This document shows, in pieces, positions 1 to 9,523 of a stretch of 64,000 nt of DNA. Below the pieces are notes generated by a model that was not told the origin of the DNA, did no database searches, and worked only from the letters and a program-made list of their open reading frames with translations. Made by a program: the position numbers and the translations under genes. This stretch comes from DASUNP01 sp963728545 (GTDB lineage: Bacteria; Acidobacteriota; Blastocatellia; UBA7656). Every line of letters begins with the position of its first letter. The first letter of the stretch is position 1. The DNA lies in contig CAVSKO010000002.1 of the NCBI GenBank assembly GCA_963728545.1, positions 1,674,001 to 1,738,000 on the forward strand. The letters are read 5' to 3'.

Positions 1-1133
1 ATCACCTCGACTGCCTTACTGATCGCCGCAAACCAAAGGGCGTGCGTTACCCTCTGGCGGTCGCTTTGGTCTTTGTCATTTTGGCAAAGCTTGCCGGCGA
101 GGATGACCCTGAGGGGATTGCTCACTGGATCGCTCTTCGCAAGGATTTGCTCATCGAAGCTCTCAAGCTCAAGCGAAAGACTACACCTCATCCGACTACT
201 TTCTCTCGCATACTTGGTTGGGCGGTTTCGGTCGAGCAGCTTCAAGAATCATTCACGCAGTTTCTGCTTTCAACTGTGGAAGGAGGCTTGTCTTTACAGA
301 TGCCCTTAGATGGAAAGACCTTGCGAGGGACGATTCCTCCAGGCAAAACACAGGGAGTTCACCTGCTGGCAGCCTATCTTCCTGCTGAAGGCATAGTGCT
401 TTGCCAGGTTGAAGTAGGATGCAAAGAAAACGAGATAGTTGCAGCACCACGAGTCTTAAAAAGCGTAGATTTAAAGGGAAAAATCGTGACAGGCGATGCG
501 ATGTTTGCGCAGAGAGAACTGTCTCAAATGGTAGTCGAGGGCGGAGGAGAGTATGTGTGGACGGTCAAAGATAATCAATCCACATTGAGGGCTGAGATAG
601 AGGCAGCATTCGAGATTGAGGAAGGCAAGACGGCGCTGAAAGCAATGGAGAATGACTTGTCACGAGCTGAGACGATAGAAAAGGGGCACGGACGAATAGA
701 GGAGAGGCGTCTTGTGGCGACCAGCCTGTTGAAGGGATATTTGCAGTGGCCCTGCCTTGAGCAGGTCTTCAAGATTGAGCGAGAAGTCGAAGAGATAAGT
801 ACTGGCAAGAAGCGAAGTGAAGTGAGCTATGGAGTGACAAGTCTGAGGAGGGAAGAAGCCACAGCCGAGAGATTGATGGAAATAGTGAGAAGGCACTGGG
901 GGATAGAAAACGGGTTGCACTATCGGAAAGACAAAACGCTAGGGGAGGATGGTTGCAGATTAAAAGTGGGAGAGGCGGCGCAGGTGATGGCCGTGATAAA
1001 CAACCTGATAATAGGATTGGTTCTGAGACAGGGCATAAACAATCTAGCAGCGGCAAGAAGAAGCTACAGTGCCAATCCGCTTGAAGCGCTGAATCTCATT
1101 TTGCGCCGATAGACCTACTTTGCAATAGCCCTG
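1..1133 (+). mobile_element. ISAs1-family insertion sequence, right part
   Basis: The right-hand part of an insertion sequence; its left end lies outside the window. It contains an ISAs1-type transposase gene. Twenty-odd bases after the stop codon comes CTACTTTGCAATAGCCCTG (1115-1133), the kind of terminal inverted repeat ISAs1 elements carry. The next transposase gene starts within 40 bp, so this element abuts another. The exact outer end cannot be confirmed because the left repeat is not visible. Confidence 0.75.
3..1112 (+). CDS. ISAs1-family transposase, 5'-truncated by window edge
   Basis: DDE transposase that would cut and move its own element. The reading frame is open from the first bases of the window; codons upstream of the GTG at 42 still read as sensible family sequence ending in KPKGVRYPL, which is the N-terminal DDE_Tnp_1-associated region. 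So the real start is outside the window. Visible motifs are TGDAMF (first Asp), VKDNQ, and HWGIEN near the C-terminus (the Glu region), spaced as in ISAs1 transposases. The C-terminus is intact and ends 3 bp before the putative terminal repeat. Nothing suggests inactivation in the visible part. Confidence 0.88.
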   Translation, partial: HLDCLTDRRKPKGVRYPLAVALVFVILAKLAGEDDPEGIAHWIALRKDLLIEALKLKRKTTPHPTTFSRILGWAVSVEQLQESFTQFLLSTVEGGLSLQMPLDGKTLRGTIPPGKTQGVHLLAAYLPAEGIVLCQVEVGCKENEIVAAPRVLKSVDLKGKIVTGDAMFAQRELSQMVVEGGGEYVWTVKDNQSTLRAEIEAAFEIEEGKTALKAMENDLSRAETIEKGHGRIEERRLVATSLLKGYLQWPCLEQVFKIEREVEEISTGKKRSEVSYGVTSLRREEATAERLMEIVRRHWGIENGLHYRKDKTLGEDGCRLKVGEAAQVMAVINNLIIGLVLRQGINNLAAARRSYSANPLEALNLILRR

Positions 1134-1168
1134 GAGATGGTATGGTTTGTCTTGACAAGGAGACAAAC

Positions 1169-2161
1169 ATGCTTACCACCGACAACCACCTCATTAAAAT
1201 ACTGGAAAAAGTGGGCGAAATCTATGCGCCACCTACTAAAGCTAAACCAGGTCGTCCATATGACTACTCTGAATTGGTGATGCTTAGAGTCTTTATGCTG
1301 ATGGTGCTCAAACGTATCAAACAATTTGCTGCATTGTATCGCTACCTTCTGGCTCACCCAGACCTCCTCACTGCTTGCGGTCTTCACCAGATGCCCGATG
1401 AATCTACCTTGCGCAAGCGCCTCAAGAAGTTGAAGCCCGCCGTCAAGCGCCAGATTCGAGCTTGGGCGCGTGAGTTGATCAAGCGCGCCCTGACTTCGGC
1501 TGAGGTAGTCGCTGTTGATAAGAAGATGATCAAGGCTCAGGGACCGCTTTGGCACAAGGCAGACCGACAGCTCAATAAAATCCCTGCGGGCCTCAGAGGA
1601 GTTGATCGCGACAGCTCGTGGTCGAAGTCTTATTATCGAGGATGGGTGCAAGGCTACGGTTCTCACATCGCAGTCACTGCCACGCCCGGTCTGCCTATCG
1701 TCCCTATATGGAGCGATTTCACTAAAAACTCTCTCCCGGAAGCTAAAATAGCTCGCCAGTTGGGAGGCTTGCTGCCCGATGAAGTAAAGAAAGTGTTGGG
1801 CGATACACATTACGATGACCCTGGGTTGAGAGATGAAGTCGAGCGATATGAGAAACACTTGCTGGAGAGATGTTTGATAGTGCCGATAGAAGTTAAGAAC
1901 AGAACCACACCAAAGAGAAGACGATACGCAAGTCTGTATGAGAATAATCTGAATGTGTATGGGAGACGGAAAGTGAGCATCGAGCCATTTTTTGATAGGC
2001 TGGATCAATGCTTCGACATAGAGCCGGCGTGGATGAAAGGACTGGCAAACAACGCAAGCATCGGGGTGCTGTGGGTAGCGGCCTATCAGTTGATGATGTT
2101 GTATCTTCATGAGCAAGGCGAAAATCCAGAGCATGTCAAGCAACTCGTTGACATCTTATGA
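1169..2161 (+). CDS. DDE-family transposase (IS4/IS5 superfamily, subgroup not assigned)
   Basis: Transposase of a second insertion sequence lying directly against the ISAs1 element. An upstream in-frame ATG exists at 1142, but ATG 1169 is preceded by AAGGAG (1157-1162) at good spacing and is the better start, giving about 330 residues. Visible features are an N-terminal helical DNA-binding region, AVDKKMIK (first catalytic Asp region), LGDTHYDD (second Asp region) and a C-terminal YENNLNVYGRR / FFDRLDQCF segment where the Glu would be expected. The frame is uninterrupted. I could not define clear terminal inverted repeats for this element. A short stem (ACCACC...GGTGGT, around 2201-2215) lies downstream. 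Confidence 0.8.
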   Translation: MLTTDNHLIKILEKVGEIYAPPTKAKPGRPYDYSELVMLRVFMLMVLKRIKQFAALYRYLLAHPDLLTACGLHQMPDESTLRKRLKKLKPAVKRQIRAWARELIKRALTSAEVVAVDKKMIKAQGPLWHKADRQLNKIPAGLRGVDRDSSWSKSYYRGWVQGYGSHIAVTATPGLPIVPIWSDFTKNSLPEAKIARQLGGLLPDEVKKVLGDTHYDDPGLRDEVERYEKHLLERCLIVPIEVKNRTTPKRRRYASLYENNLNVYGRRKVSIEPFFDRLDQCFDIEPAWMKGLANNASIGVLWVAAYQLMMLYLHEQGENPEHVKQLVDIL

Positions 2162-2258
2162 GTTCCGGCTCCGATTTGTGCCGGGGCCTCAATTAATTAG
2201 ACCACCAAGGGTGGTGCTTTGTGCCTCCGGCTTGCTTTTTACTGCTAAGATAGTAGCG

Positions 2259-3292
2259 GGCGTTGCTGCATAAATAGCGAAGGATGCGGTGAAGCTGATA
2301 TTCTCAATCTGTGAAAAAAAAGAAGAAGCAGCAATACCGCATCCGTAACTGGTCTGAGTATAACAAAGCTCTTTGCAATCGCGGTAGCCTCACGCTTTGG
2401 TTTGATGAAGAAGCCATTCAGTCCTGGCTCAATCACTCCCGGTCAGGCCATCGCGGCAAGCCTCGCACCTATAGTGATGCCTGCATTCAAGTTATGCTCG
2501 TGTTAAAGAGTCTTTACCATCTGCCTCAACGGGCTACTTATGGTCTGGTCTGCTCTCTTTTAGAGTTGATGGACTTAGACTTGCCCGTCCCTCATCCTTC
2601 GATTTTAAGCCGTCGCGCAGCAACCCTAGAAGTAGTACTACCTCGTCAGAATCTCTGCACGCCCTGTTTGACTCTACAGGGCTGAAAGTCTACGGGGAAG
2701 GTGAATGGAAAGTAAGAATTCACGGCTATGCGAAACGCCGCACCTGGCGCAAACTCCACCTTGGCATAGATGCCGAGACAGGAGAGATCATTGCGCAGGT
2801 AGCAACAACCAACAATGTTTCTGATAAGGAAGTTCTGCCAGACCTGTTGGAGCAGATTGATGAGCCAATCAAACAGGTGACAACAGACGGAGGGTACGAC
2901 TATGCGACTTGTTATGAAGCTATAGCTGGTGTGAAGGCTCGTGCCGTCATTCCCCCTCGCCGCACAGGCCGATTGAATCCACAAGACGAAAGATTCCGCC
3001 AAAGAGATAAGAACTTGCGGGAGATAAGAAAGATAGGGAGAAAGAAGTGGAAGAAGAGAAGCAAGTATCATCGCAGGAGCTTAGTGGAGACAGCCATTAT
3101 GAGGGTGAAGAGCATCTTTGGAGATCGGCTAAGTGCGAGGAAATTTCTGAACCAGGCAACAGAAATGTTCGTGAGGTGAGCAGCACTAAACAAGATGACC
3201 CATCTAGGAATGCCTGACAGCTATCCGATCTAATCAGTGTTTGATTCTTTACAGATGAAGTCTATTCTTTACTCGAATTATGCAGCAACGCC
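2259..3292 (+). mobile_element. IS5-type insertion sequence with 15-bp terminal inverted repeats
   Basis: Complete element of 1034 bp. The left end GGCGTTGCTGCATAA (2259-2273) is matched exactly by the reverse complement at 3278-3292. It encloses one transposase gene that is split by a frameshift. No clear target duplication is visible in the bases just outside the repeats. It is the last of three consecutive insertion sequences forming the left border of the accessory region. Confidence 0.85.
2311..3179 (+). pseudogene. IS5-type transposase split by a frameshift
   Basis: The N-terminal part runs from GTG 2311 in frame 1 and ends at a stop at 2683-2685. The remaining transposase sequence is in frame 3 from about 2640 onward, beginning around SESLHALFDSTGLKVYGEGE and continuing through HGYAKRRTWRKLHLGID to the stop at 3179. 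The family motifs are all present across the two frames: DSTGLK (first Asp), TTDGGYD (second Asp) and RRSLVETAIMR (Glu). A single slip between about 2640 and 2665 would restore a roughly 290-residue protein. Some IS5 subgroups use programmed frameshifting, but I see no obvious slippery run here, so mutation or a sequencing indel is more likely. Confidence 0.8.
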
Positions 3293-3441
3293 TTCCGATG
3301 GTTTCCTGATTGCCGCCTGCTCGGCCCGGTGATGCCAGGTGTTGGACGCGCCTAGCGAAGTTGGTAGAATATGCAATAGTCGAAATTGAAACGTGTATCA
3401 ATTTTTTTATCTTTCCTCACAGGAGGAAAAGGAGGTCCATT

Positions 3442-5556
3442 ATGCCAACTCCTTCCAACGAGGATTCGGATCTCGCGTTCGTCGCCGATTTGATGCGGTC
3501 GGCGGTGAAGGTAATGGCGGAATTCCCAGCCGATTTCGTCCCACCTGATACGGAGATGCCCCAGATCTCAGATCCCGGTCGTTTGACGGGCGGCAACAGC
3601 GTTGATGAGTTTCTGTCGGATCGACAAATCCAAACTTGGCTTTACGGGATCATTGATACCTGGCCGAAGAAATTCATGCCGATCTTCTTGCAATCGAGCG
3701 GCATTCTCGCCCAGATACTCGCCATGTTCGGCTCAAATCGCGGGGGCGGGATGATGGACATTTTGGCATTGGGGGGGGGCGACTTAAAAACACTTGAGCT
3801 GATGATGGCCTTAGGTCAGCTTGACGCTGAGATGGCTGCGCTAAAAAAGGATAAGGACTCAGAAGAGAGCGACCCTATGGGGTTAAGGCAGGCGTTGATG
3901 AACGAGCTTTTGCGGCGCAGCGCCGCACATCGCGCCCCTTTCGCGCGAATGCTGACGACGCTGCTGGGACAGGATGCGCTGCTCTGGCTGTTGGCTGACA
4001 GCGCGGATGGGGTCGGAAAGATGCAGCCACATGAGTTCTCACGCACAGGCTGGCGCGATATTTGGTTGATAGAGAATCAGGTGGTGATCGAACAGGAACT
4101 TCTGGACCTTGGGCCACAGGTCGAATACCTGGCAAAGATAGTGGTCGCGCTCTCCTGGACTTTGACAGGATTAGCAAGTTTCATCTCACCGGAGGTTTTC
4201 TTTGGGGAGAGAGCGCCACATCTAAGCTCGGAGCGTGGAGGCCAGTACACTGTGTCCGTCGGCACGGGGACGCATACGCTGGTCACGTTTCAGCCGTCAG
4301 AGATGCTGCCCTTGGTCCGAATCTTGGCAGACGGCTTAGTGAACCCGCTTCTGTCCGCGGCTGATCTGATGTGGATCGGAGCGGGGCTGGCCCGCGTGCG
4401 TGAAGTCCGCAGCGGAATGGGGGAAAGCGTTCGGAAAGTAGAAGAGGGGTTCGACATATTCCTGAGTCACCGCGGGAGGGATGCGAAGCAGCCGTTGTCG
4501 CAAGCCGTTCAGGCGCTGCAACCGACGCACGGCGTCTTTCTCGACTGCCTGACCTTGCCTCGCGGAGTAATCAACCGCAGCTTCGTCTATGGCTCGCTGG
4601 CCAGGTCTGAGCGTGTACTGATTGTCGAGACAGAAAACTTCAATGAGTCAGAATGGTGCCGCAAGGAAGCCTGGTTCGCAGACGCGATGGCCAGGCACGG
4701 ATTGGCAAGCGTTGAGCGCATGACACTGCCGGATGCGGCGGCGCGGGTCGCGAAGGATGGCCCTCCTTCCACCCGCCAGCGCGCGAGCCATGAATTCCGG
4801 TACCCTATAGCCCCGCGTGTGCTCAGCGACATAGACTATTGGGCGCGCGCGCCAAATCTGCATAGCCTCAAAGGGGCAGGTTATACGACTGATAGCTTGG
4901 CACCGCTTCAGGCGGCCCTAGAGCACCCCGCACGTCCCGATGATTCTGCCTGGGTAATCTCGATGGGCGAAGCTGTGGCGGAGACGTTGTCAAGGGTCGT
5001 CACTGAAGCGCCGGACGCAGAACCTTTCGATCTGTGGGCAACGGCACTTCAGTTTTCGCTGGCCGCCTTTGGCTCGACATCCACCGCACGCTCTAAGATG
5101 GAGGTGCGACGTGGCGTTGATCATCTGAACGCGGTACTCAAGTCGTTTGTCGCCTCAGACCTGCATCGCGACCCCGTCTTCCGAGTTCAAACGTCCGGCC
5201 ATCTCGCACTGCTCGCGGCAGCGGCAGCCATCGTCCTTGCCGGCTTCGAGCTTGACCCTCGTATAACGCCGGCGATACGTATCGTGCTGAGCGACACGGC
5301 GGGGCTGCGCGACGGTCTGCTTTTGCTTGACGTGCGCGAGCCAGGCGTGAAGCGCGACTTTCGCCTTCGCCTCATCGCGATACTGGCCAAGGGCAATCTG
5401 GGCAGTGTCGGGATTGTGCAGGATGCGGCGGACGAGGTCCATCAGGGTCGAGTCGATGAGTTCCCGCTGGAGGTCCTACCCTGCGTAACGCTCTATCCAG
5501 GGATGGATGTGCCCTTCGGCGAACCTGGAACAGGTAGAAAAGACATAGAACATTAA
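3442..5556 (+). CDS. TIR-domain protein with unknown N- and C-terminal regions
   Basis: A 704-residue protein. ATG 3442 is chosen over an open extension to 3310 because AAAGGAGG lies just upstream. Residues 1-330 match nothing I recognise; they are mixed helical with a glycine-rich patch. A TIR domain starts at about residue 333 (GFDIFLSHRGRD, Phe337). The helix motif SEWCRKEAWF puts the conserved WCxxE glutamate at residue 409, the position of the NADase catalytic Glu in enzymatic TIRs. Residues ~480-704 look helical, with a C-terminal segment on stress or target sensing suspected only by analogy. TIR in mid-protein with long flanks is unusual. It lies between the IS nest and the first attC-like site, so it may be the first cassette or the chromosomal border gene. 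A role in anti-phage NAD depletion is inference. Confidence 0.7.
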   Translation: MPTPSNEDSDLAFVADLMRSAVKVMAEFPADFVPPDTEMPQISDPGRLTGGNSVDEFLSDRQIQTWLYGIIDTWPKKFMPIFLQSSGILAQILAMFGSNRGGGMMDILALGGGDLKTLELMMALGQLDAEMAALKKDKDSEESDPMGLRQALMNELLRRSAAHRAPFARMLTTLLGQDALLWLLADSADGVGKMQPHEFSRTGWRDIWLIENQVVIEQELLDLGPQVEYLAKIVVALSWTLTGLASFISPEVFFGERAPHLSSERGGQYTVSVGTGTHTLVTFQPSEMLPLVRILADGLVNPLLSAADLMWIGAGLARVREVRSGMGESVRKVEEGFDIFLSHRGRDAKQPLSQAVQALQPTHGVFLDCLTLPRGVINRSFVYGSLARSERVLIVETENFNESEWCRKEAWFADAMARHGLASVERMTLPDAAARVAKDGPPSTRQRASHEFRYPIAPRVLSDIDYWARAPNLHSLKGAGYTTDSLAPLQAALEHPARPDDSAWVISMGEAVAETLSRVVTEAPDAEPFDLWATALQFSLAAFGSTSTARSKMEVRRGVDHLNAVLKSFVASDLHRDPVFRVQTSGHLALLAAAAAIVLAGFELDPRITPAIRIVLSDTAGLRDGLLLLDVREPGVKRDFRLRLIAILAKGNLGSVGIVQDAADEVHQGRVDEFPLEVLPCVTLYPGMDVPFGEPGTGRKDIEH

Positions 5557-5567
5557 CGAGGCAAGCT

Positions 5568-5652
5568 GTCTAACAGGAGTTTTATCCACAATGCCGGAAG
5601 TCTCGGCAAGTGAATGTATCAGGCATTGTGGATAAAACTCTATACGTTAATC
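5568..5652. other. Atypical attC-like palindrome
   Basis: Starts GTCTAAC (5568-5574) and ends near GTTAATC (5646-5652), with a perfect 19-bp inverted repeat between (5577-5595 with 5622-5640; arm GAGTTTTATCCACAATGCC) and a 26-nt loop. It follows the stop of the TIR gene by 11 bp. The ends resemble attC core sites but the right one is one base off consensus, and the arms are unrelated to the other sites here. It could instead be a bidirectional terminator-like hairpin. Confidence 0.45.
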
Positions 5653-5849
5653 TGGAGCCTGGAGAAGCAACATAACCTCGCCGCGCCAAGCCGCAAAAGC
5701 GCCGCTCTCATTGTCAGGCTTATTTGATTATGTGCGGATGGAGAGTCTCATCGGCACAGGCTCGCCCGTTGTTGGAAATCAGTAATAGGCAAAGCGGCGC
5801 GGATGCGGCGGTGACCACAGTCCACGGCGCGGCTAATGTATGAAAGCGG
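5653..5849. other. Apparently gene-less cassette
   Basis: About 200 bp between two attC-like sites. I find no open frame with a start and ribosome site on either strand. Gene-less cassettes are known in large chromosomal integrons, so this may be one, or decayed DNA. Confidence 0.35.
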
Positions 5850-5941
5850 GCCTAACAAGTGCGTGCAGCGGAGCGCGGGAAGCGGAGTTCTCAACGTTGA
5901 ATCAGTGTTCGCCCCGCGTCCACTGACGCACAGCGTTAGAC
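5850..5941 (+). other. attC site (forward type)
   Basis: GCCTAAC (5850-5856) and GTTAGAC (5935-5941) bound an imperfect palindrome. The left arm AACAAGTGCGTGCAGCGGA pairs with a right arm containing CCACTGACGCACAGCGTT; the mismatches and bulges are typical of attC. The AACAA on the left marks the forward orientation, so the recombination point is the right-hand G/TT. The TIR-WD40 gene starts 22 bp downstream. Confidence 0.8.
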
Positions 5942-5963
5942 GGCTTCGGTTAGATAGAATCTA

Positions 5964-8900
5964 ATGAACTCTATTAGCTTTAGAGAGTTTAGGTGGAAGA
6001 ATTCTAGTGAAGAGGTAAAGACAATGCGTAAATTCCTCGTAGGCATACACTCCGGTTTCAATAAGCTGCGTGAGGCTCTCTTCAAAGGCTTACTAAGAGC
6101 AAGATTCAGGTATGACGTTTTTATCTCTTACTCCCACCGCGATGCTAAGGATTATGCCCTGAATCTGAAAAAACAACTTAGCAGCCTTGATTTCGCCTGC
6201 TTTATTGATGAGGAGGGATCGCCTCCTGGCGTATCTCTGGATCCGACGCTTGAAAAAGCCCTCAGAAAGAGTGCTGTCCTTGTACTATTGGCGACTGGGC
6301 GGGCCATAACGCGACCATATATCATTCAAGAATTCAAGAAATTTACTCAAACTGAACGAACTATTATCCCAATCAACATTGCCGACACGCTGACAAGAAA
6401 CGATGAAGAGATACTGAAAGAATTGCCCTGGGACATAATCAAGAAGCGACAACTAGTCTGGATTGATGAAACAGAGGATGCATTTAATAAAAAGAATCCA
6501 TCTCCCCAGGTTGCAGACGGGATAGACAAACTATTTAGATACACCCGCAGAAACGTGCGAGTGCGGACGGAGATCATCGGCACAGCCCTGCTCGTTCTCC
6601 TACTAGCAATAGGAGCAGGATACGTAATCAAAGGGCAGGCAACAGACTTGGCCGAACAGGAGAGGCTAACAGAAGATGCGAGGGAAGAGACAAAGAAGCA
6701 AGAAGGAATAGCGGCGGAGGCGGGCAAAGAGGCTGAAAGACAGTTAGGTATTGCAAGGAAAGCCGAGCAGGATGCCGCTAAACAGCTAGAGATCGCGCGG
6801 AAAGCTACTGTTGAAGCAGACAGGCTACAGCAGGTTGCCAAACTCGCGAGGGCAGAAGCTGAGAAGCAACAAAAGCTCGCGGAGAATAGCCGTAAGGAGG
6901 CAGCGAAACAGTCCCGAATTGCCACTTCACGCCGGTCTGCATCAATGGCCCTTGCACATCTGGATGATTCTCTAGATTACGCAATGCGAACGAGCTTAGA
7001 CGCTAACGATAATGCGGATACATTTGAGGCAGAGACCAGCTTGTTTGCTGCACTGCATCATAGCCCCAACCTGATGACGTTTTTGGGTAGGCACGACTCT
7101 AAAGTTAGAGAACTGGCGTTCAGTCCAACAGGTCATACGATGGTAACAGGCGATGAAAATGGAAATGTCTATGTTTGGGATCTGAACCGTAGAGAGATTT
7201 TAGGCGCTCCTCTTCATCTCGGCAGGGAGAATCATATAACTGCACTCGCCTTTAGTGCGAACGGCAAAAGAGTAGCGCTTGCTTTCTCTGCAAAACAAGC
7301 GACTGCGGAGGATAAGCAAGGCACTGCGAGGATAGTTCTGCTGGATGCGGAAAACTGGAAGGTAATGGGCGAGCCAATCAAAGCGGGGGGATTGGTATTG
7401 AGCCTTGCACTCAATACTAACGGAGACCAAATGTTAAGCGCGGGCTTTACTGAGATTGTATTACTGTGGAAGGTTACAGCGAGCGAGGTCAGTCTCGTGC
7501 AGAGATTCAGTCCTAAGCTCCTTCACGGGTTATCGCATGTCTCAGAACTTAGATTTACGAGCGACGGTCAGAAATTTGCGGCGCTGGTGAAGCCCCCAAT
7601 CTGGTTTAATGATAAAGAAATCAAGCCCAATGAGCGAAACGTTGTGCTGGTGTGGAATATTTCAGACCAAACTCTGGCATGCCCGCCATTGCGCATGCCT
7701 CAAACAACAATGCACAGTATTTCATTCATCAATGATGAAGCTATAGCTGTAGGGACAGGTGAGGGTGAGGTTATCTTATACGATACAAAAACGCAGAAAT
7801 CTCTAGACCGCCTGGAGCACACCGGCATGGCAGTTCCCGGATTGAACAGCCCCGTGCTCGGATTGGCATTCAATAAAGATGAAAACTTAATTATCTCCGT
7901 AACTAAAGGAAAAGTGCTCACTGGATGGGACATCAGCAATAAGAAGCCGAAAATTAGCCGCCTTCTAAAAGGGCTGGCTGACGATTTCGCTACTGTGGCT
8001 TTCAATCCAAACGGCAAATTGTTTGCCACCGGCTCTCCTAACGGTCAGATCGTGTTATGGGATGTTGGAAACCTGCCCGCTTCCGGAAAGCCGGTACCGA
8101 AGCATTTTAAGGAAGTGAAAACTATCACATTTGATCCTACTCGCAATTTAATAGCAGCCGCCTGCGATGGATCAATTTTCTTATGGGATATTAATAATAA
8201 CCGGCAGGTGAAAACCAATCCTCCAAACTTTGGTACGAATTTCTATGCTATCCCTAAGATTATCAGCGTGGCATTCAATAAAAATGGAACTCGACTTGTT
8301 TCAGGGGGAAGCAATGGAGTAGTAACAATGTGGAATTGGAATGGAAGCGATCTTCGGCAAGCCAACAGTTTTTCGATAAGTGGTATTTCTGTTCCCAACT
8401 GGCGTATTGAGTTTACCAATGATTTAAGCATCGTTTCCTCCATCAAATATTTAGAAGACGTCTCTTTATGGAGTGGGATCGATGGCAAGCATTTAAGCAC
8501 CTTGCCCGCCGGGCAAAGAGCCTTCGACCGCTATGAAGGATGTATTGCCTTTAGCCCGGACGGCAAAACGCAAGCATTAGTGGGAGGAGACGGAGAACTC
8601 CTTTTGTTGAATATTACTGACCCTAAACGCGTGATTAAACTCGAAACCCCTAAGACCAGTGACGTGCTCAGCGTAGGGTTCAACAATGATGGCAGTCTTC
8701 TAGCAGCAGGCACTGGCTCTGGAATTATCACTATCTGGTCGGTTGAAAAGCGGGAACCTATATTCTCGCTGCGTTCTACAGGTGCTATCCACAGCATCGC
8801 ATTCAGCCCTAATCGAAAGCTCATTGCAACAGGTAACAATAAAGGGGAGATCACTCTTTGGGACATTGAAGCACGGCAGATATTGGGACACTTCCTTGCC

Positions 8901-9050
8901 GGTCAAGAGAAGAGCATTACGTCTCTTGCTTTCAACTACGACGATACGATTCTAGCATCTGGCGACAATAACGGGATTATACTTTGGGATGTAAGTCTTG
9001 AATCATGGAAGAAGCGCGTCAAAACCATTGCAAATCTTGCTTCTAGATGA
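5964..9050 (+). CDS. TIR - transmembrane - coiled coil - WD40 repeat protein
   Basis: A 1028-residue cassette gene. The TIR domain covers ~50-190: YDVFISYSHRD at 50, FIDEEGSPPG as the BB-loop region, and Glu123 in YIIQEFKKF where the NADase Glu is expected. A single hydrophobic segment (204-222) follows, then a long heptad-rich KQ/AE coiled coil (225-320). The rest (~365-1015) is a run of about 13 WD40 blades ending in motifs such as VYVWDLN, IVLWDVG and ITLWDIE, probably two propellers. Known TIR-WD40 and effector-TM-WD40 proteins are NLR-like or metacaspase-like sensors; here TIR would be the effector and the propellers the ligand sensor. The start is uncertain: ATG 5964 has no strong ribosome site, while Met21 (6024) has GAGG upstream. 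The forward attC 289 bp downstream makes it a cassette gene despite its great length for a cassette. Confidence 0.85.
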   Translation: MNSISFREFRWKNSSEEVKTMRKFLVGIHSGFNKLREALFKGLLRARFRYDVFISYSHRDAKDYALNLKKQLSSLDFACFIDEEGSPPGVSLDPTLEKALRKSAVLVLLATGRAITRPYIIQEFKKFTQTERTIIPINIADTLTRNDEEILKELPWDIIKKRQLVWIDETEDAFNKKNPSPQVADGIDKLFRYTRRNVRVRTEIIGTALLVLLLAIGAGYVIKGQATDLAEQERLTEDAREETKKQEGIAAEAGKEAERQLGIARKAEQDAAKQLEIARKATVEADRLQQVAKLARAEAEKQQKLAENSRKEAAKQSRIATSRRSASMALAHLDDSLDYAMRTSLDANDNADTFEAETSLFAALHHSPNLMTFLGRHDSKVRELAFSPTGHTMVTGDENGNVYVWDLNRREILGAPLHLGRENHITALAFSANGKRVALAFSAKQATAEDKQGTARIVLLDAENWKVMGEPIKAGGLVLSLALNTNGDQMLSAGFTEIVLLWKVTASEVSLVQRFSPKLLHGLSHVSELRFTSDGQKFAALVKPPIWFNDKEIKPNERNVVLVWNISDQTLACPPLRMPQTTMHSISFINDEAIAVGTGEGEVILYDTKTQKSLDRLEHTGMAVPGLNSPVLGLAFNKDENLIISVTKGKVLTGWDISNKKPKISRLLKGLADDFATVAFNPNGKLFATGSPNGQIVLWDVGNLPASGKPVPKHFKEVKTITFDPTRNLIAAACDGSIFLWDINNNRQVKTNPPNFGTNFYAIPKIISVAFNKNGTRLVSGGSNGVVTMWNWNGSDLRQANSFSISGISVPNWRIEFTNDLSIVSSIKYLEDVSLWSGIDGKHLSTLPAGQRAFDRYEGCIAFSPDGKTQALVGGDGELLLLNITDPKRVIKLETPKTSDVLSVGFNNDGSLLAAGTGSGIITIWSVEKREPIFSLRSTGAIHSIAFSPNRKLIATGNNKGEITLWDIEARQILGHFLAGQEKSITSLAFNYDDTILASGDNNGIILWDVSLESWKKRVKTIANLASR

Positions 9051-9338
9051 ATCTGCGGCGATTGGTTAGAGTATTTCTGCGAACCGCGAGCTAAAGCTAT
9101 TGATCTTTGAAATAATAATGTTGCACTCGATGTTCATAGAATCCTCCGAAAATGGGCCTTTCTGATGATACTGAAGCGACATTATTTTACCAAGACTCAA
9201 TAGGTACTTGAGTCAAAACAAGGGCATTAATATGGTTGACCCACCTGATTCCGAGGATGGAGATTCTCCGATCTTGGGAAGGATTGTTTGCTTAAAGCGC
9301 TTAAAACAACAAGGCTAAATCGGTGCTATAACACAGCC

Positions 9339-9430
9339 GTCTAACAAACGCATGCAGCGGAGGCCGCGAATCGAGTTTCTTAACGTTCCACCAGTACTTG
9401 GCGCGGTGCCGCTGATGCGAGTCGTTAGAC
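9339..9430 (+). other. attC site (forward type)
   Basis: GTCTAAC (9339-9345) to GTTAGAC (9424-9430). The left arm is AACAAACGCATGCAGCGGAG and the right arm GTGCCGCTGATGCGAGTCGT, pairing with bulges. It is the closest match to the local attC consensus and resembles Vibrio repeat ends (TAACAAACGC). The ~290 bp between the upstream stop (9050) and this site shows no further gene. Confidence 0.85.
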
Positions 9431-9523
9431 CGCCTTGATCTGCATTACTCAAACCGGTTGGCTTATTGATTAATTTCAAATACAAATGACCTCCATGATA
9501 CTATTCACTCGCGAGGTTACAAT

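Noticed and set aside
1115..2143. Minus-strand open frame opposite the second transposase
   Set aside because: Antisense shadow of a clear DDE transposase; its sequence shows no family resemblance.
2195..2222. Rho-independent terminator after the second transposase
   Set aside because: Stem is only six base pairs and followed by a weak T-run; too marginal to list as a terminator.
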